This document shows, piece after piece, positions 16,702 to 26,000 of a stretch of DNA of 44,925 bases. The notes under the pieces were generated by a model. It did not search any database. It was not told where the DNA came from and saw nothing but the letters and a program-made list of their open reading frames with translations. The DNA is from Candidatus Thermoplasmatota archaeon (GTDB taxonomy: Archaea > Thermoplasmatota > Thermoplasmata > RBG-16-68-12 > JAGMCJ01). A program made the translations under genes and the position numbers. Position 1 is the first letter of the stretch. The number at the start of each line of letters is the position of its first letter. The stretch spans positions 1 through 44,925 of the forward strand of contig JAJISE010000011.1 of the NCBI GenBank assembly GCA_022848865.1, read 5' to 3'.

Positions 16702-16776
16702 TGCAGGCGCCGGGATTCGAACCCGGGCAGTTGGCTTGGAAGGCCAAAATCCTAGACCAGGCTGGATCACGCCTGC
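16702..16776 (-). tRNA. tRNA-Gly (anticodon UCC)
   Basis: A 75-base cloverleaf on the minus strand: acceptor GCAGGCG/CGCCTGC, D stem ATCC/GGAT, anticodon stem TTGGC/GCCAA with loop CTTCCAA (anticodon TCC, reading GGA), T stem CCGGG/CCCGG with loop TTCGAAT, and discriminator A. No intron and no encoded CCA. Confidence 0.95.
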
Positions 16777-16810
16777 CCGTCCTAGCATAAACAAGCCTCT
16801 CTTCATTACC

Positions 16811-16855
16811 TTTTCGAAAAAAGAAGATAGGTGGGGATCACCCCACAGCTATCTT
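16811..16855 (-). terminator. Hairpin followed by a T-run (minus strand)
   Basis: AAGATAG-GTGGGG (16824-16836) and CCCCAC-AG-CTATCTT (16841-16855) can form a 13-bp stem with a 2-base bulge and a 4-base loop. On the minus strand the stem is followed by CTTCTTTTTTCG. It therefore looks like an intrinsic terminator or stable 3' end for the small unit transcribed from 16990 or so. Confidence 0.5.
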
Positions 16856-16882
16856 AACGGGATGGGCACGGAACTCAGTCAT
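16838..16882 (-). CDS. Candidate 14-codon ORF overlapping the 16875-16949 ORF
   Basis: ATG at 16882 overlaps the end of the preceding 24-codon ORF by 8 bases in another frame. It encodes MTEFRAHPVKIAVG and stops inside the terminator hairpin. It may be translated by coupling or may simply be the 3' leader of the transcript. Support is weak and rests on position only. Confidence 0.2.
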   Translation of the reverse strand: MTEFRAHPVKIAVG

Positions 16883-16949
16883 CTTCATAGTCAGTGGAGC
16901 AACCGTATGAGCGGTAGACATCTTCCCAACTGTAGTGGTTTTCGTCCAT
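16875..16949 (-). CDS. Candidate micro-protein, 24 residues
   Basis: ATG at 16947-16949 is preceded by a perfect-quality Shine-Dalgarno (GGGGTGA, minus strand 16956-16962) with a 6-base spacer. A TATA element (minus-strand reading TATTTAAA, 16988-16995) lies some 40 bases upstream. The acidic product begins MDENHYSWEDVYRSYG and ends CSTDYEDD, with one Cys and four Tyr. The unit ends in a hairpin plus T-run about 20 bases after the overlapping second ORF. Promoter, ribosome-binding site and terminator within 190 bases argue for a dedicated small transcript, either a micro-protein or a regulatory RNA. No family is recognised. Confidence 0.4.
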   Translation of the reverse strand: MDENHYSWEDVYRSYGCSTDYEDD

Positions 16950-16987
16950 CTTTCTTCACCCCTGTGAGATGAGAGAAGTCCTCGTCC

Positions 16988-16995
16988 TTTAAATA
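16988..16995 (-). promoter_or_regulatory. TATA box of the small unit at 16811-16965
   Basis: The minus-strand reading is TATTTAAA, between the end of the 17031 gene and the micro-ORF. It predicts a transcription start near 16965, just before the Shine-Dalgarno. Confidence 0.4.
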
Positions 16996-17030
16996 CGTAA
17001 GAAGGGGGGAGTGGAGTGAAAGTGCTCGCG

Positions 17031-17267
17031 TCAATAGAACTGTGTGTGAGAGAGCACCTGCTTCACGATGAGCGCAAAGGAGAGGGACAGCACGACCGTC
17101 CCCCAGTCAGCGACCCCGAGAGCGAAGAGCCCCAGGGAAATGCCCACGATGACGAAGAAGGCTCCCAAGAGCACCTTGAGGTCGATATCGTCAAGGAAAA
17201 GAATGAGTATTCCAAGAGCCACGAAGAGCACGGTCCCCGAGACTAGCGCGGTAACAAGAGCGTCCAT
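17031..17267 (-). CDS. Small membrane protein, three predicted transmembrane helices
   Basis: This 78-residue protein is almost entirely hydrophobic: helix 1 about residues 3-25 (LVTALVSGTVLFVALGILIL), helix 2 about 30-48 (LLGAFFVIVGISLGLFAL), helix 3 about 52-68 (TVVLSLSFALIV), ending in a short polar tail. The frame is open further upstream but becomes Arg/Pro-rich and antisense to the arcS gene end. ATG at 17267 with a TATA-like element near 17301-17309 is the sensible start. No family is recognised. Confidence 0.6.
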   Translation of the reverse strand: MDALVTALVSGTVLFVALGILILFLDDIDLKVLLGAFFVIVGISLGLFALGVADWGTVVLSLSFALIVKQVLSHTQFY

Positions 17268-17310
17268 TATCCCATCCTTGTGACGTATAGTGATTCTCTC
17301 TAATAAATCC

Positions 17311-19095
17311 TTATGCTTTGTGCCTGACGCGCACGGCCTCGCCGCGCTTGCTCTCGACCATCTCCTTGGCGGGCATGCGGGCCACGCCGACCGCTCGGAC
17401 CTCGTCCCCGCAGACGACGGCGACATCGTCCCCTTCCCTTATGTTCGGGTCCGCGCCCGTGACGCCGATCGCGAAGATGTTCCCCTCAGGGCGGAAGTCC
17501 TCGATCGTGACGCAGTAGGACTTCTCCCGCGCAAGGACACTCCCTCCCTCCAGCGTGAGCGAGAGCATCCCCCTTGACGGCACGAGCGTTGCGAGATGCT
17601 CCTCCCCGATTATCCTGACGTTCGGGTACCTTCCCCTGAGCCCGCAGTCCTTCACGAGGTCCCCGCCCACGTCCCCGAACTGGAACACGGCCAGGTTCCT
17701 GACGTCCTGGATGAGCCTCTCCTTCCTCCCCGTCCGCTCGACGTCCTCGGTCGCCTCGGAAAGGGCCTTCCCGAGAGCCACGATCGAGGATGACGAGGTC
17801 AGCGATCCCTCCGTCATGAACACGGCGTCCTCCAGCATGTCGGAGAGGAGCTCCTTCTCCGCCCCGAGATGGACGACCATGCGGGTGTACTCGTTGCCCT
17901 CCAGGAAAGATTGCAGTTCCTCGCGGATGATCTTTGCCTCCTCCCCGCTCCAGTCTCCCGTGACCGGTATGTCGTAGTCCTGGGCGGGATGGAAGAGCTC
18001 CAGCTCCCTCGGGACGAGTCCGAGGGGAGACGTCACTATCATCTCGTGGATCGCAGACCTGTTCCCGGACGCTTTGACAGCCCGCCTGAATATCCTGTGG
18101 GACTTGGAGAGCGAGTACGGCTTGCGGGCCGAGCACGGGATCAGCAGGAGCACCGCCGCAGCTGGCGGCCTCGAGTAGCGCTGAAGCAGTCTCATCCTGA
18201 ACCTGAGCACGTCCGGTCGGTACAGCGAGGCCTCGGACAGGGCAAGAACCTCCCCGCCCGTCACGGGGACGCTCGGTTCCACCGCGGCGTAGAGCCTCCG
18301 GTCCATGTGCCTCATGACCGAAACGCACCAAGCGCTCGAGAGCATCCTCCTCTCCGCTAGTTCCCTCAACCGACCGCGCTCGATGGCGTTCCTGCACACC
18401 TGGAGCTCCCTCATCAGGACGTGGGAGTTGTGGTCCCTCAGGTTGTCTTTGGTTACTCCTTCCTCGCAGGTCGGGCAGTGGCAGATCTTCCTGCCAGCCT
18501 CCTCGTAGGGCATTGACCCCCTCTCCGTGTGGAACCTGCCGTAGCCCGATTCCACGACCACCCTCAGGGAGTCCGCGAGGTCCACCCCGCAGTAGATGAG
18601 CACGCTCAGGTTCGCGGGCGTGGCGATGCCCGGGGCGTATGCCAGTCCGTGGGGCGACATGTTGGACCTGACCGCCATCACCCTCTTCGCGAACTCCAGC
18701 GGGTGCCTGAGCATCTCCATGGCGTTCCCGAGGACGAAGACCCGCTCGTGGAGCTCCCTGACGCGCTCTGCAAGCTCCCTGCTCCGGTCGCGGACGACGA
18801 CGAAGTCGTCCCCGTCCCCCGTGACGTTGATCTCGTCCAGGCTCATCGGGTAGCCCAGGTCTGGCGGTATGACGTTCTCCCCTGACAGGTCCGACGGTAG
18901 AAAGGCGCTCCCCGCGTCCAGGACGAACGGCTTGTCCGTCTCCGTCTCCTTCGAGAGGAGGAGGACCTCCGAGCTCTCAGGAGGACGCACCCTGTCGCTC
19001 TGAAAGAAGAGGACGTTGGGCGTCTCCACGGTCCAGTCCATCAGGTCCCATTTCCCTATGCGGGCCAGCCAGTCTCGTCTCAGCGTTTCGAGCAA
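17311..19095 (-). CDS. arcS: Archaeosine synthase ArcS (TGT-like, PUA domain)
   Basis: The 594-residue protein has the ArcS layout. An N-terminal TGT-like domain opens with the ARIGKW motif and carries a Cys/His cluster (CHCPTC, Cys205, Cys207, Cys210). The ArcS-specific motif PC-x3-KPY-x2-S-x2-H lies at residues 320-333 (Cys321, His333), and a C-terminal PUA domain follows (from about residue 515, with REGDDVAVVCGDEVRAVGVA). ArcS adds lysine to preQ0 at tRNA position 15, and the product is turned into archaeosine, alone or with RaSEA. The start is a TTG at 19095: the next ATG would remove the conserved N-terminal ARIG segment. A TATA-like element (about 19115-19126) lies upstream. Confidence 0.92.
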   Translation of the reverse strand: MLETLRRDWLARIGKWDLMDWTVETPNVLFFQSDRVRPPESSEVLLLSKETETDKPFVLDAGSAFLPSDLSGENVIPPDLGYPMSLDEINVTGDGDDFVVVRDRSRELAERVRELHERVFVLGNAMEMLRHPLEFAKRVMAVRSNMSPHGLAYAPGIATPANLSVLIYCGVDLADSLRVVVESGYGRFHTERGSMPYEEAGRKICHCPTCEEGVTKDNLRDHNSHVLMRELQVCRNAIERGRLRELAERRMLSSAWCVSVMRHMDRRLYAAVEPSVPVTGGEVLALSEASLYRPDVLRFRMRLLQRYSRPPAAAVLLLIPCSARKPYSLSKSHRIFRRAVKASGNRSAIHEMIVTSPLGLVPRELELFHPAQDYDIPVTGDWSGEEAKIIREELQSFLEGNEYTRMVVHLGAEKELLSDMLEDAVFMTEGSLTSSSSIVALGKALSEATEDVERTGRKERLIQDVRNLAVFQFGDVGGDLVKDCGLRGRYPNVRIIGEEHLATLVPSRGMLSLTLEGGSVLAREKSYCVTIEDFRPEGNIFAIGVTGADPNIREGDDVAVVCGDEVRAVGVARMPAKEMVESKRGEAVRVRHKA

Positions 19096-19128
19096 TCGGT
19101 CTGTGCAAGAGATGGCGGAGATAAAAAC

Positions 19129-19476
19129 CTATCTCGAGCCCATCAGCTCTTCGACCTTCTCCTGGATGACGCGCTTCTGGACCCCGCCCGTTATCCTGTC
19201 CTCGTACTCGCCGTTGCTGAAGAACAGTATGGTCGGCAGGGACATTATCCCGAGCTTCCTGGCGGTATCCAGGTTCGCGTCCGTGTTCATCTTCGCGAAG
19301 AGTATCCTGCCCTCGTATTCCTTCGCGAGCTCCTTGATCGCAGGCTCCAGAGCGAGGCAGGGACCGCACCAGGGCGCCCAGCAGTCGATGACCACGTTGT
19401 CGTTCGTCGATACGACGCTGTCGAAGTTGCCGTCGTTCAGCTCCATGAGCTCGGATGGTGAATCAGAACTTCCCAT
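19129..19476 (-). CDS. Thioredoxin
   Basis: A 115-residue thioredoxin with the active site WCGPC at residues 36-40 (Cys37, Cys40), a preceding VVIDCWAP strand (with one extra Cys at 32), and the cis-Pro loop in GIMSLPTILFF. No signal peptide, so cytoplasmic. Start ATG at 19476 has Shine-Dalgarno GGAG five bases upstream and a TATA element at 19518-19527. It lies just downstream of the arsenite methyltransferase on the same strand, 108 bases away. ArsM enzymes need thiol reductant such as thioredoxin, so a functional link is plausible. Confidence 0.95.
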   Translation of the reverse strand: MGSSDSPSELMELNDGNFDSVVSTNDNVVIDCWAPWCGPCLALEPAIKELAKEYEGRILFAKMNTDANLDTARKLGIMSLPTILFFSNGEYEDRITGGVQKRVIQEKVEELMGSR

Positions 19477-19584
19477 GAGATCTCCTTCAGAACCAGTGAT
19501 GGCGCAATGCTCCGTCAGTATAAATCGTTTGTCGCGGGATGCGGTTCGGAGGGACGCGCGAGAACCGCCCGAAGCTCTTCGCCC

Positions 19585-20412
19585 TCAAACGGGTTTCGTG
19601 CCCTCGACTATCACGCTGATCACGGAGCGGATGGCTTCCTCCGCCTCTTCCCGGGACAGGTCGAAGCTGCTCATCATGGCGCTCACCGTCGGGTCGTTCG
19701 ACAGGACCTCCATGGAACAGCTGGACTCCGTCCTGATGCTCACGTCCTGGAAGCCGGCCCGCTCAATCAGTCCGATGTAATCCTCTCTGAGGACCGCCCC
19801 GGAAAGGCAGCCGACGTACGCTCCCATGTCGGCCTTGACCGCCTCCGGCAGCTCCTTCAGCAGGACGATGTCGGAGACGAACATTCTGCCCCCTGGTGTC
19901 AGGACCCTGAAGGCCTCCCTGAAGACCTTCCCCTTGTCCGGTGAGAGATTGATCACGCAGTTCGAGATTATCACGTCGACCGAGCCGTCATCGACCGGAA
20001 TGTCCTCGATGTCGCCGAGCCGGAACTCCACGTTCTCGAAACCGCCCCTCTTGGCGTTCTCTCTGGCCTTCTCGACCATCTCTGCGGTCATGTCAACGCC
20101 GATGACCCTCCCCTTCTCGCCGACCCTCCCGGCCGCGAGGAAGCAGTCGATGCCCCCGCCCGAGCCGAGGTCGAGGACGGTCTCGCCCTCCCTGAGAGTG
20201 GAAAGGGCGACCGGGTTCCCGCATCCGAGACCCATGTCCGCGTCCTCGGGAATGGCCTTCAGCTCCTCGTCCGTGTAGCCAACGCCCTTGCTGACCTGGG
20301 ACCCCCTCGGAGTTCCACAAGCATCGACCGTGGGTCCGCAGCATGAACAGCTCTTCTTTGCGATCTTCGCATAGCCTTCCTTCACTGCCTTCTTGACCTC
20401 ATCGTCCTTCAT
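19585..20412 (-). CDS. arsM: Arsenite methyltransferase
   Basis: This 275-residue class I SAM methyltransferase has the ArsM pattern: SAM-binding LDLGSGGGIDCFLAA, GVDMTAEMVEKAR, FRLGDIEDIP, and the three As(III)-binding cysteines in LGCGNP, SNCVINLSP and GCLSGA. An extra N-terminal cluster (KKSCSCCG) is present. ArsM converts arsenite to methylated arsenicals, a detoxification step. The start at 20412 is chosen over 20442 because AGGTGAAGGA precedes it. The upstream regulator gene ends 13 bases before it, so they form one operon. Confidence 0.92.
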   Translation of the reverse strand: MKDDEVKKAVKEGYAKIAKKSCSCCGPTVDACGTPRGSQVSKGVGYTDEELKAIPEDADMGLGCGNPVALSTLREGETVLDLGSGGGIDCFLAAGRVGEKGRVIGVDMTAEMVEKARENAKRGGFENVEFRLGDIEDIPVDDGSVDVIISNCVINLSPDKGKVFREAFRVLTPGGRMFVSDIVLLKELPEAVKADMGAYVGCLSGAVLREDYIGLIERAGFQDVSIRTESSCSMEVLSNDPTVSAMMSSFDLSREEAEEAIRSVISVIVEGTKPV

Positions 20413-20425
20413 TCCTTCACCTCTG

Positions 20426-20707
20426 TTACTCCTCCAGTACATCCTTCATGATGGGCCCGAGATGACCCTTGACCATCTCTGCCAGCCCCTCGACCTTGAT
20501 CAGTGTGATGCAGCAGATCTCATCACCCCTTTCCCAGATGACGACTGCCAACTTGTCTCCAGCGCCGATCCCAGCCCTGTCCCTGATGTCCTTGGGGAGC
20601 ACCATCTGCCCCCTCTCATCGATGCTCACCACCGACTCCACCTTGCAGCAGGCGGTCTCCTTGTCCGAGGATCCGCAGCACGAACCGTTCTCGCTTTCCG
20701 TTCCCAT
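20426..20707 (-). CDS. AbrB/SpoVT-type regulator with three Cys-Cys pairs
   Basis: A 93-residue protein with a swapped-hairpin AbrB domain at residues about 22-65 (VESVVSIDERGQMVLPKDIRD, then AGIGAGDKLAVV). Cysteine pairs occur at 10-11 and 20-21 in the N-terminal arm and at 65-66 directly after the DNA-binding fold. Vicinal cysteines bind arsenite or soft metals, so this may be an As(III)-sensing repressor of itself and arsM; that is inference from the cysteines and the operon. An inverted-repeat cluster at 20752-20775 lies upstream of its TATA region. It is not of the classical ArsR fold. Confidence 0.8.
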   Translation of the reverse strand: MGTESENGSCCGSSDKETACCKVESVVSIDERGQMVLPKDIRDRAGIGAGDKLAVVIWERGDEICCITLIKVEGLAEMVKGHLGPIMKDVLEE

Positions 20708-20751
20708 GTTCCTCGCCTCGATATGATACGTCTCTCAGAGTACTTATGCTT

Positions 20752-20775
20752 TTCTGAATAATCAGAATGTTCTGA
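20752..20775. promoter_or_regulatory. Candidate operator: three 6-base inverted half-sites
   Basis: TTCTGA (20752-20757), TCAGAA (20762-20767) and TTCTGA (20770-20775) alternate in orientation, spaced by 4 and 2 bases. They sit immediately upstream of a minus-strand TATA-like AGCATAAGTA (about 20741-20750) for the AbrB-arsM operon, inside the spacer shared with the thermosome promoter. The position suits control of initiation-factor access by a dimeric regulator. Confidence 0.5.
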
Positions 20776-20826
20776 TGTTTGGGTCTGCTGCAGGTGGTCC
20801 GTTCGTTGCTGCAACCCCAATGTAAT

Positions 20827-20838
20827 GATTTATATAGA
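20827..20838 (+). promoter_or_regulatory. TATA box and ribosome-binding site of the thermosome gene
   Basis: GATTTATATAGA is a strong TATA element about 40 bases before the ATG at 20873. AGGAGG at 20861-20866 is a full Shine-Dalgarno. Both fit a highly expressed gene. Confidence 0.55.
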
Positions 20839-20872
20839 AGAACAAACATAGGGACTCTGAAGGAGGTTCAGC

Positions 20873-22519
20873 ATGTTTGCAGGACAACCAATAATACTCC
20901 TAAAGGAAGGTACTGAAAGAACAAGAGGAAAGAGCGCCCAGTCTAACAGCATCGCCGCGGCAAAGGCGGTCGCCGAAGCCGTGCGGTCCACGCTTGGACC
21001 AAGAGGAATGGACAAGATGCTTGTTGACAGCATGGGTGATGTCGTAATCACAAACGACGGTGCAACGATTCTGAAAGAGATAGACATCGAACATCCAGCC
21101 GCCAAGATGGTGGTCGAGGTCGCGAAGACGCAGGACGATGAGGCCGGCGACGGGACCACGAGCGCTGTCGTTCTCGCTGGTGAGCTCCTCAAGAAATCCG
21201 AGGATCTGATCGAGCAGAATGTTCATCCCACGATCGTGGTGAACGGCTTCAGGATGGCCGCCGAGAAGGCGATGAAGGTCCTGGACAAGATGGCTGTGAA
21301 CGTCAGGAGAGGCGACAAGAAGAAGCTGTTGAGTATCGCCACGACCTCCATAGGCGGCCGCAGCATGGGTGCCATTCGTGAGCACCTGGCAACGATGGCC
21401 GTGGACGCCGTTTCGAAGATCGTCGAGGAGAGGGACGGCAGGTTCATCGCGGACACGGACAACATCAAGGTCGAGAAGAAGCACGGGGCTTCCGTTCTCG
21501 AATCGGAGCTCATCGATGGCATGATCATCGACAAGGAGAGGGTCCATCCGCGGATGCCCAAGTGGGTGAAGAACGCGAAGATCGCTCTCATCAACTCCGC
21601 TCTCGAGATCAAGAAGACCGAGGTGGATGCGAAGATCCAGATCACCGACCCGTCCCAGATGGAGAGGTTCCTCCAGGAAGAGGAGAAGACCCTGAAGAGA
21701 ATGGTCGACAAGCTGAAGAAGAGCGGGGCCAACGCAGTATTCTGCCAGAAGGGCATCGACGACCTCGTCCAGCACTACCTGGCGAAGGATGGCCTCTACG
21801 CGCTCAGAAGGATCAAGAAGAGCGACATGGACAAGCTCTCGAAGGCGACGGGTGGCAAGATAGTCACCAATCTCGACGATCTCGGTCGGCAGGAGCTCGG
21901 AAAGGCCGCTCTGATCGAGGAGAAGAAGATTGGCGACGATGACATGACGTTCGTCACTGGCTGCAAGGACAGCAAGGCCGTGTCCATCATCGTACGCGGC
22001 GGGACGGAGCACGTGGTCGATGAGGTCGAGCGGGCTCTGCACGACGCCATCAGGGTCGTCGGTGTCGCGATCGAGGACGGCAAGGCCATACCGGGCGGAG
22101 GAGCCACCGAGATCGAGGTGTCGCTCAGGCTCAAGGACTACGCTTCCACCGTTGGCGGAAGAGAACAGCTCGCGATCGAGGCGTTCGCGGACGCTCTGGA
22201 GATCATTCCGTGGACGCTGGGCGAGAACGCCGGGTTGGATTCTATAGACCTGCTCATCGAGCTTAGATCGAAGCACGAGGGCAAGAAGGCCAACAAGAAC
22301 GCGGGCGTGGACGTCTACAGCGGCAAGGTCAAGGACATGATCAAGCTGAACGTCATAGAGCCCATCCGCGTGAAGACCCAGGCGGTCAAGTCGGCCACTG
22401 ACGTCGCAGCCATGATCTTGAGGATAGACGATATCATCGCCTCGAAGCAGATGGAGGGCCCCCCGCCAGGAGCAGGTGGCCCCGGAGGAATGGGCGGCAT
22501 GCCCCCAGGAATGATGTAA
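20873..22519 (+). CDS. Thermosome (group II chaperonin) subunit
   Basis: A full-length 548-residue chaperonin subunit with the ATPase motifs [10 protein letters not shown] (residues 41-50), GDGTTS (92-97) and the intermediate and apical domain segments ([16 protein letters not shown]-like region near residue 405). The C-terminus is Gly/Met/Pro-rich ([14 protein letters not shown]), lining the chamber as in other thermosomes. It folds proteins in the cytoplasm in an ATP-driven double ring. A strong promoter and Shine-Dalgarno precede it. Its stop codon abuts the stop of the convergent OB-fold gene with no spacer. Confidence 0.98.
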   Translation: MFAGQPIILLKEGTERTRGKSAQSNSIAAAKAVAEAVRSTLGPRGMDKMLVDSMGDVVITNDGATILKEIDIEHPAAKMVVEVAKTQDDEAGDGTTSAVVLAGELLKKSEDLIEQNVHPTIVVNGFRMAAEKAMKVLDKMAVNVRRGDKKKLLSIATTSIGGRSMGAIREHLATMAVDAVSKIVEERDGRFIADTDNIKVEKKHGASVLESELIDGMIIDKERVHPRMPKWVKNAKIALINSALEIKKTEVDAKIQITDPSQMERFLQEEEKTLKRMVDKLKKSGANAVFCQKGIDDLVQHYLAKDGLYALRRIKKSDMDKLSKATGGKIVTNLDDLGRQELGKAALIEEKKIGDDDMTFVTGCKDSKAVSIIVRGGTEHVVDEVERALHDAIRVVGVAIEDGKAIPGGGATEIEVSLRLKDYASTVGGREQLAIEAFADALEIIPWTLGENAGLDSIDLLIELRSKHEGKKANKNAGVDVYSGKVKDMIKLNVIEPIRVKTQAVKSATDVAAMILRIDDIIASKQMEGPPPGAGGPGGMGGMPPGMM

Positions 22520-22981
22520 TCATTCCACAACAACGGCCCCGTACCTGCCCTTCGATATCTCGAGTCCGAAGTCGGTCATTCTGGCGTAGCCATTGATCAC
22601 TCTGAGGTTTCCTCCGGTCTTCAGCGCCCCATTCGAGACCAGCTCAGTGTCCTCATCCCATAGAACGAGCCTGCACTCCCCGCTCCCGTCCGAGATCGTG
22701 ACGTTCGCCACCCGCCCAAGGCGCTCCTTCTTGCGGAACTCCCTGACGGGACTGACTCTGAGGACCTCACCACGCACGCGGACAGTCTGATCGGGCTGGA
22801 TGTCCGAGATGCTGTCGTACGTCACCTCGTACCTCCCCAGCTCCTCCAATACAAGGAGCGCGGCGACATCTTCCGTAAGGAGGCCGCCGAACTTGCTCAC
22901 CGTGTCCGACATTCTCTCGCGGAACTCGTCGTAGGTGACGAGGTCCCTGACATCCTCGAAGGAATCCCTCACGCTTCTCAT
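22520..22981 (-). CDS. OB-fold nucleic-acid-binding protein (RPA-like)
   Basis: This 153-residue protein begins with an acidic helical region and continues into one OB fold (residues about 65-150). The fold has the RPA/aspartyl-tRNA synthetase-type pattern VRVRGEVLRVSPVREF, NVTISDGSGECRLVLWDED and LRVINGYAR. Archaeal single-OB proteins of this type bind single-stranded DNA or act as RPA accessory subunits. The start ATG at 22981 is supported by a TATA-like element at about 23003-23013 (leaderless spacing). Exact role unknown. Confidence 0.75.
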   Translation of the reverse strand: MRSVRDSFEDVRDLVTYDEFRERMSDTVSKFGGLLTEDVAALLVLEELGRYEVTYDSISDIQPDQTVRVRGEVLRVSPVREFRKKERLGRVANVTISDGSGECRLVLWDEDTELVSNGALKTGGNLRVINGYARMTDFGLEISKGRYGAVVVE

Positions 22982-23043
22982 CCGGTTCGATAGCGCTGTC
23001 TAGGAATATAACATGAACGCTGGATTTGTCCCGGTCGCAACGC

Positions 23044-26000
23044 TCAGTTCACAATCGTCCAGACAACATCCTCGGGGACCTCGATCCAATATCCGCGGCC
23101 CGCCAGAAGAACGTCCGAATCGATCATCCGCTTCAAGCAGAAGGGCAGCGCCAACGGGTCCGGTTCCTCGACGTTCGAGGCGTTGACGTCGACCTTCAGG
23201 TCAGCGACAGTGTACGCGGATGCGAAGGACGGGAATCCGACGAGGTTCCAGCCCGCTCGAAGCGTGATGGTAGTCGTCTCCGGCACGAGGCCCGCCACGA
23301 CGAAGTCGCTGGCCGAGGTCACGTTGACCCAGAATGCCATCGTCCTGTTCACTGTCCAGAGATCGCCTTTGTACGTCTTGAATGGCATGTAGGACTTCCA
23401 CGGGTCGCTCGCGTCCGAGGAATCGTAGTAGTAGGCCATGTCGAACTGGACCGTCTGGAGGGCGAGGGCGATGTCGTTGCTCGACAGGACCAACGGAACG
23501 GATATCAGCTGGGCAGCGGCCGTGAGTGGCTGCGTGAACTTGGACGCCTTGTTGGGCGCAGGCTCCGTCAGAGCACCGTTGTCCGCTTCGACGTAGTAGA
23601 AGTAGTTGTCAGCATCGCCTACGCCACAACCGACGCATGTCCAGCTGTACGTCGGCGAGTCCGTCGCGGGCACGCTCGTGACGTAGATGTACGGTCCCGC
23701 GAAGCTTGTTCCCTGGTAAACGTCGTACTCGATGACGTCGTCTTTTCCGAGGCCGTCGTCCCCTGACCGGTCCCATCGTATCTCTACGTCGGGCAGTCCG
23801 GGACTGACGAGATCCGCTCCCGTCATCATCGGCGCCAGCGGCTTCACGGCCAGGATCTCGATGTTCACGCACTCCGTTGAGGTCGTGTTCTCATTCGGCA
23901 CGATATCCGACGCGTATATGCAGAGCGTGTGGTTCGCCATCGTCCATCCGGTCGTGTCGATGTTGAGCGTCACGTCCTCGACGGAGGAGTCGAAGGATCC
24001 GTCCACCGCGTCAAGCGGAATGCCTGGCCAGTTCTGGGCGCCAAGAGTATAGTTCGCGCCGGCTATCACCGAATCTCCGGTGGTCAGATCGGTAACCGTT
24101 GCAGTGAGAGCGACCAGATCGCCTTCATTGACGCCGACCCAAGTGTTCCCGTCCACGCGCGCGTTGAGGATCATCGGCGGCCAGATGTCAGGAATCGTGA
24201 TGTTAATGCTCACGTGCTCCACGGACGTGACGTTCCCGTTGCTGGCAGCGTCCGTCGCGTAGATATACAGGTCGTGAATGCCCATGGTCCAGCCGCTCGT
24301 GTCGACTGAGGCTTCAACGTCCTCCTTTGGCGAGTTGAACGAACCGTCGCCGGGATTCATGGCCACGCTGCTTGCCCAGTTCGCAAGCCCCTCGGTGTAG
24401 TTCGCCGAGGCGATGTTGCTGTTGCCCGTCGAGACATCGCTCGCGGTGGCCGTCAGTGTGAAAATAGTTCCCTGCGAGATCGTGATGGAAGGCATCCCGT
24501 TCGCGAGCGCGGTCGAGATCTCTGGCGGGATATCGTCTTGGATAATCAGGAAAGCGAACGGCGCTGTGTTGTTGAAGTTGCCCTTCACGTCCCACGCATA
24601 GACGTAGTAGGCGTATGTGCCCACAATCGAAGGTGCGGAGAAGGAGGACTCAACATCCTCCAAATGCGAGTCGTAACTGCCGTCAGCCGGGTTCATGAAA
24701 GTACCAGGCCAACTGGCGGGTGTGGGTGTTGTGTAGTTCGCGCCCGCGATGTTCGAGCCGCCTGTGCCGCTGTCATCTACCGTCGCTGTCAGCGTGCAGA
24801 TGACTGGAAGGGTCGACAGGGGTACAATCTTGGCGGGCTGACCATCAACGCGGACGGTCGTGACCTCCGGTGCCGCCGTCTCCGGGACGACCTCTAGCTG
24901 CGCGCACAGTCCCGTCGTGTTCTCGTTCAGGCCATCATCCACAGCGTAGACGCACAGATTGTGGAATCCCGGGACAAGAGCGGATGTGTCCACGATCGCA
25001 TCGACATCTTCCATGGATGTGTCAAAGGACCCGTCTATCGGGTTCATGACCGAACCTGGCCACGCTTGAACGCCGACGGTGTAGTTGGCTGCAAGGATTA
25101 GGGAATCACCGGTGCTGCTGTCGTCCACTGTCGCAGCCAGAGTCACAGACGGTGTACCCTCAGCGATGGTAGCGCTGGGCTGACCGTCGATGAGCACGTT
25201 CGATATCTCTGGCGGGATGTCATCCGATATGGTCAAAGAGGCGGAAGGTCCCGTGTTGTTGTAGTTGGGGACTATGTCCCATGCGTGGACGTAGTAGTCA
25301 TAGGTTCCCACACCAAGTGTCGGAATGTCGATATAGGCGGTCTCGGTCGGGGTATCGAACGATCCGTCCAGCGGTGACATGGCTGTTCCTGGCCAAGCCG
25401 CTGGAGCCGTCGTGTAGTTGGCACCACCTATGTCGTTGTTTCCCGTGGGGGTATCATCGATGCTCGCAGATAGCCGCACCGTTGGAGGCTTCGTCGAGAT
25501 GTAATAAGTCTGGCTGGGTGCCCCGTCTATCCAGACATTGAATACTCCGGGCGGCTCAGTATCCGGACCGATGATGGTGATTGTCGCGTGCGCCAATGAG
25601 TCCGTGTTGTAGTTTGGCACGTCATCCCAGCCGTAGACGTAGATGTCGTAGTCTCCAGGCAACCAGCCCGTCGTGTCGACGGTGGCATCCACGTTCTCCG
25701 TGACCTCGTCGAACGCTCCGTCCGTGGCAGACATTGCCATTCCCGGCCAGACCTGTTGACCAATCGTGTAGTTCGCCCCACCAAGGTTGGATCCACCAGT
25801 GAAGAAGTCCGACACCTGCGCTGTCAAAGCGACCGACGTTCCCTCTGCTACTATGATAGAGGTCAGACCATCAACAAGGACACTCTGGATCGTTGGTGGC
25901 GTGGTATCACCAGGAGTCCCGATTGTGAAGTCGGCGTCGCTCATGACGCAGTTGCTTTGGCCCTGGGAGTCGATGGCACACACCCTCACTCTGGCCTTGT

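Noticed and set aside
16784-16792. TATA-like GTTTATGCT as the tRNA-Gly promoter
   Set aside because: It is only about 8-16 bases from the tRNA 5' end, too close for an archaeal TATA box, so no promoter is claimed for this tRNA.
17268-17426. Upstream extension of the small membrane protein
   Set aside because: It runs into the 3' end of arcS in another frame with an Arg/Pro/Ser-rich translation. The ATG at 17267 gives a clean three-helix protein.
20900-22276. Long 458-codon minus-strand frame
   Set aside because: Antisense shadow of the thermosome gene, which has overwhelming family evidence.
23866-25905. Tandem repeats considered as a CRISPR array or mobile repeat
   Set aside because: Units are about 340 bases, diverged, and in frame within one gene, coding Ig-like domains. 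There are no constant short repeats with unique spacers.
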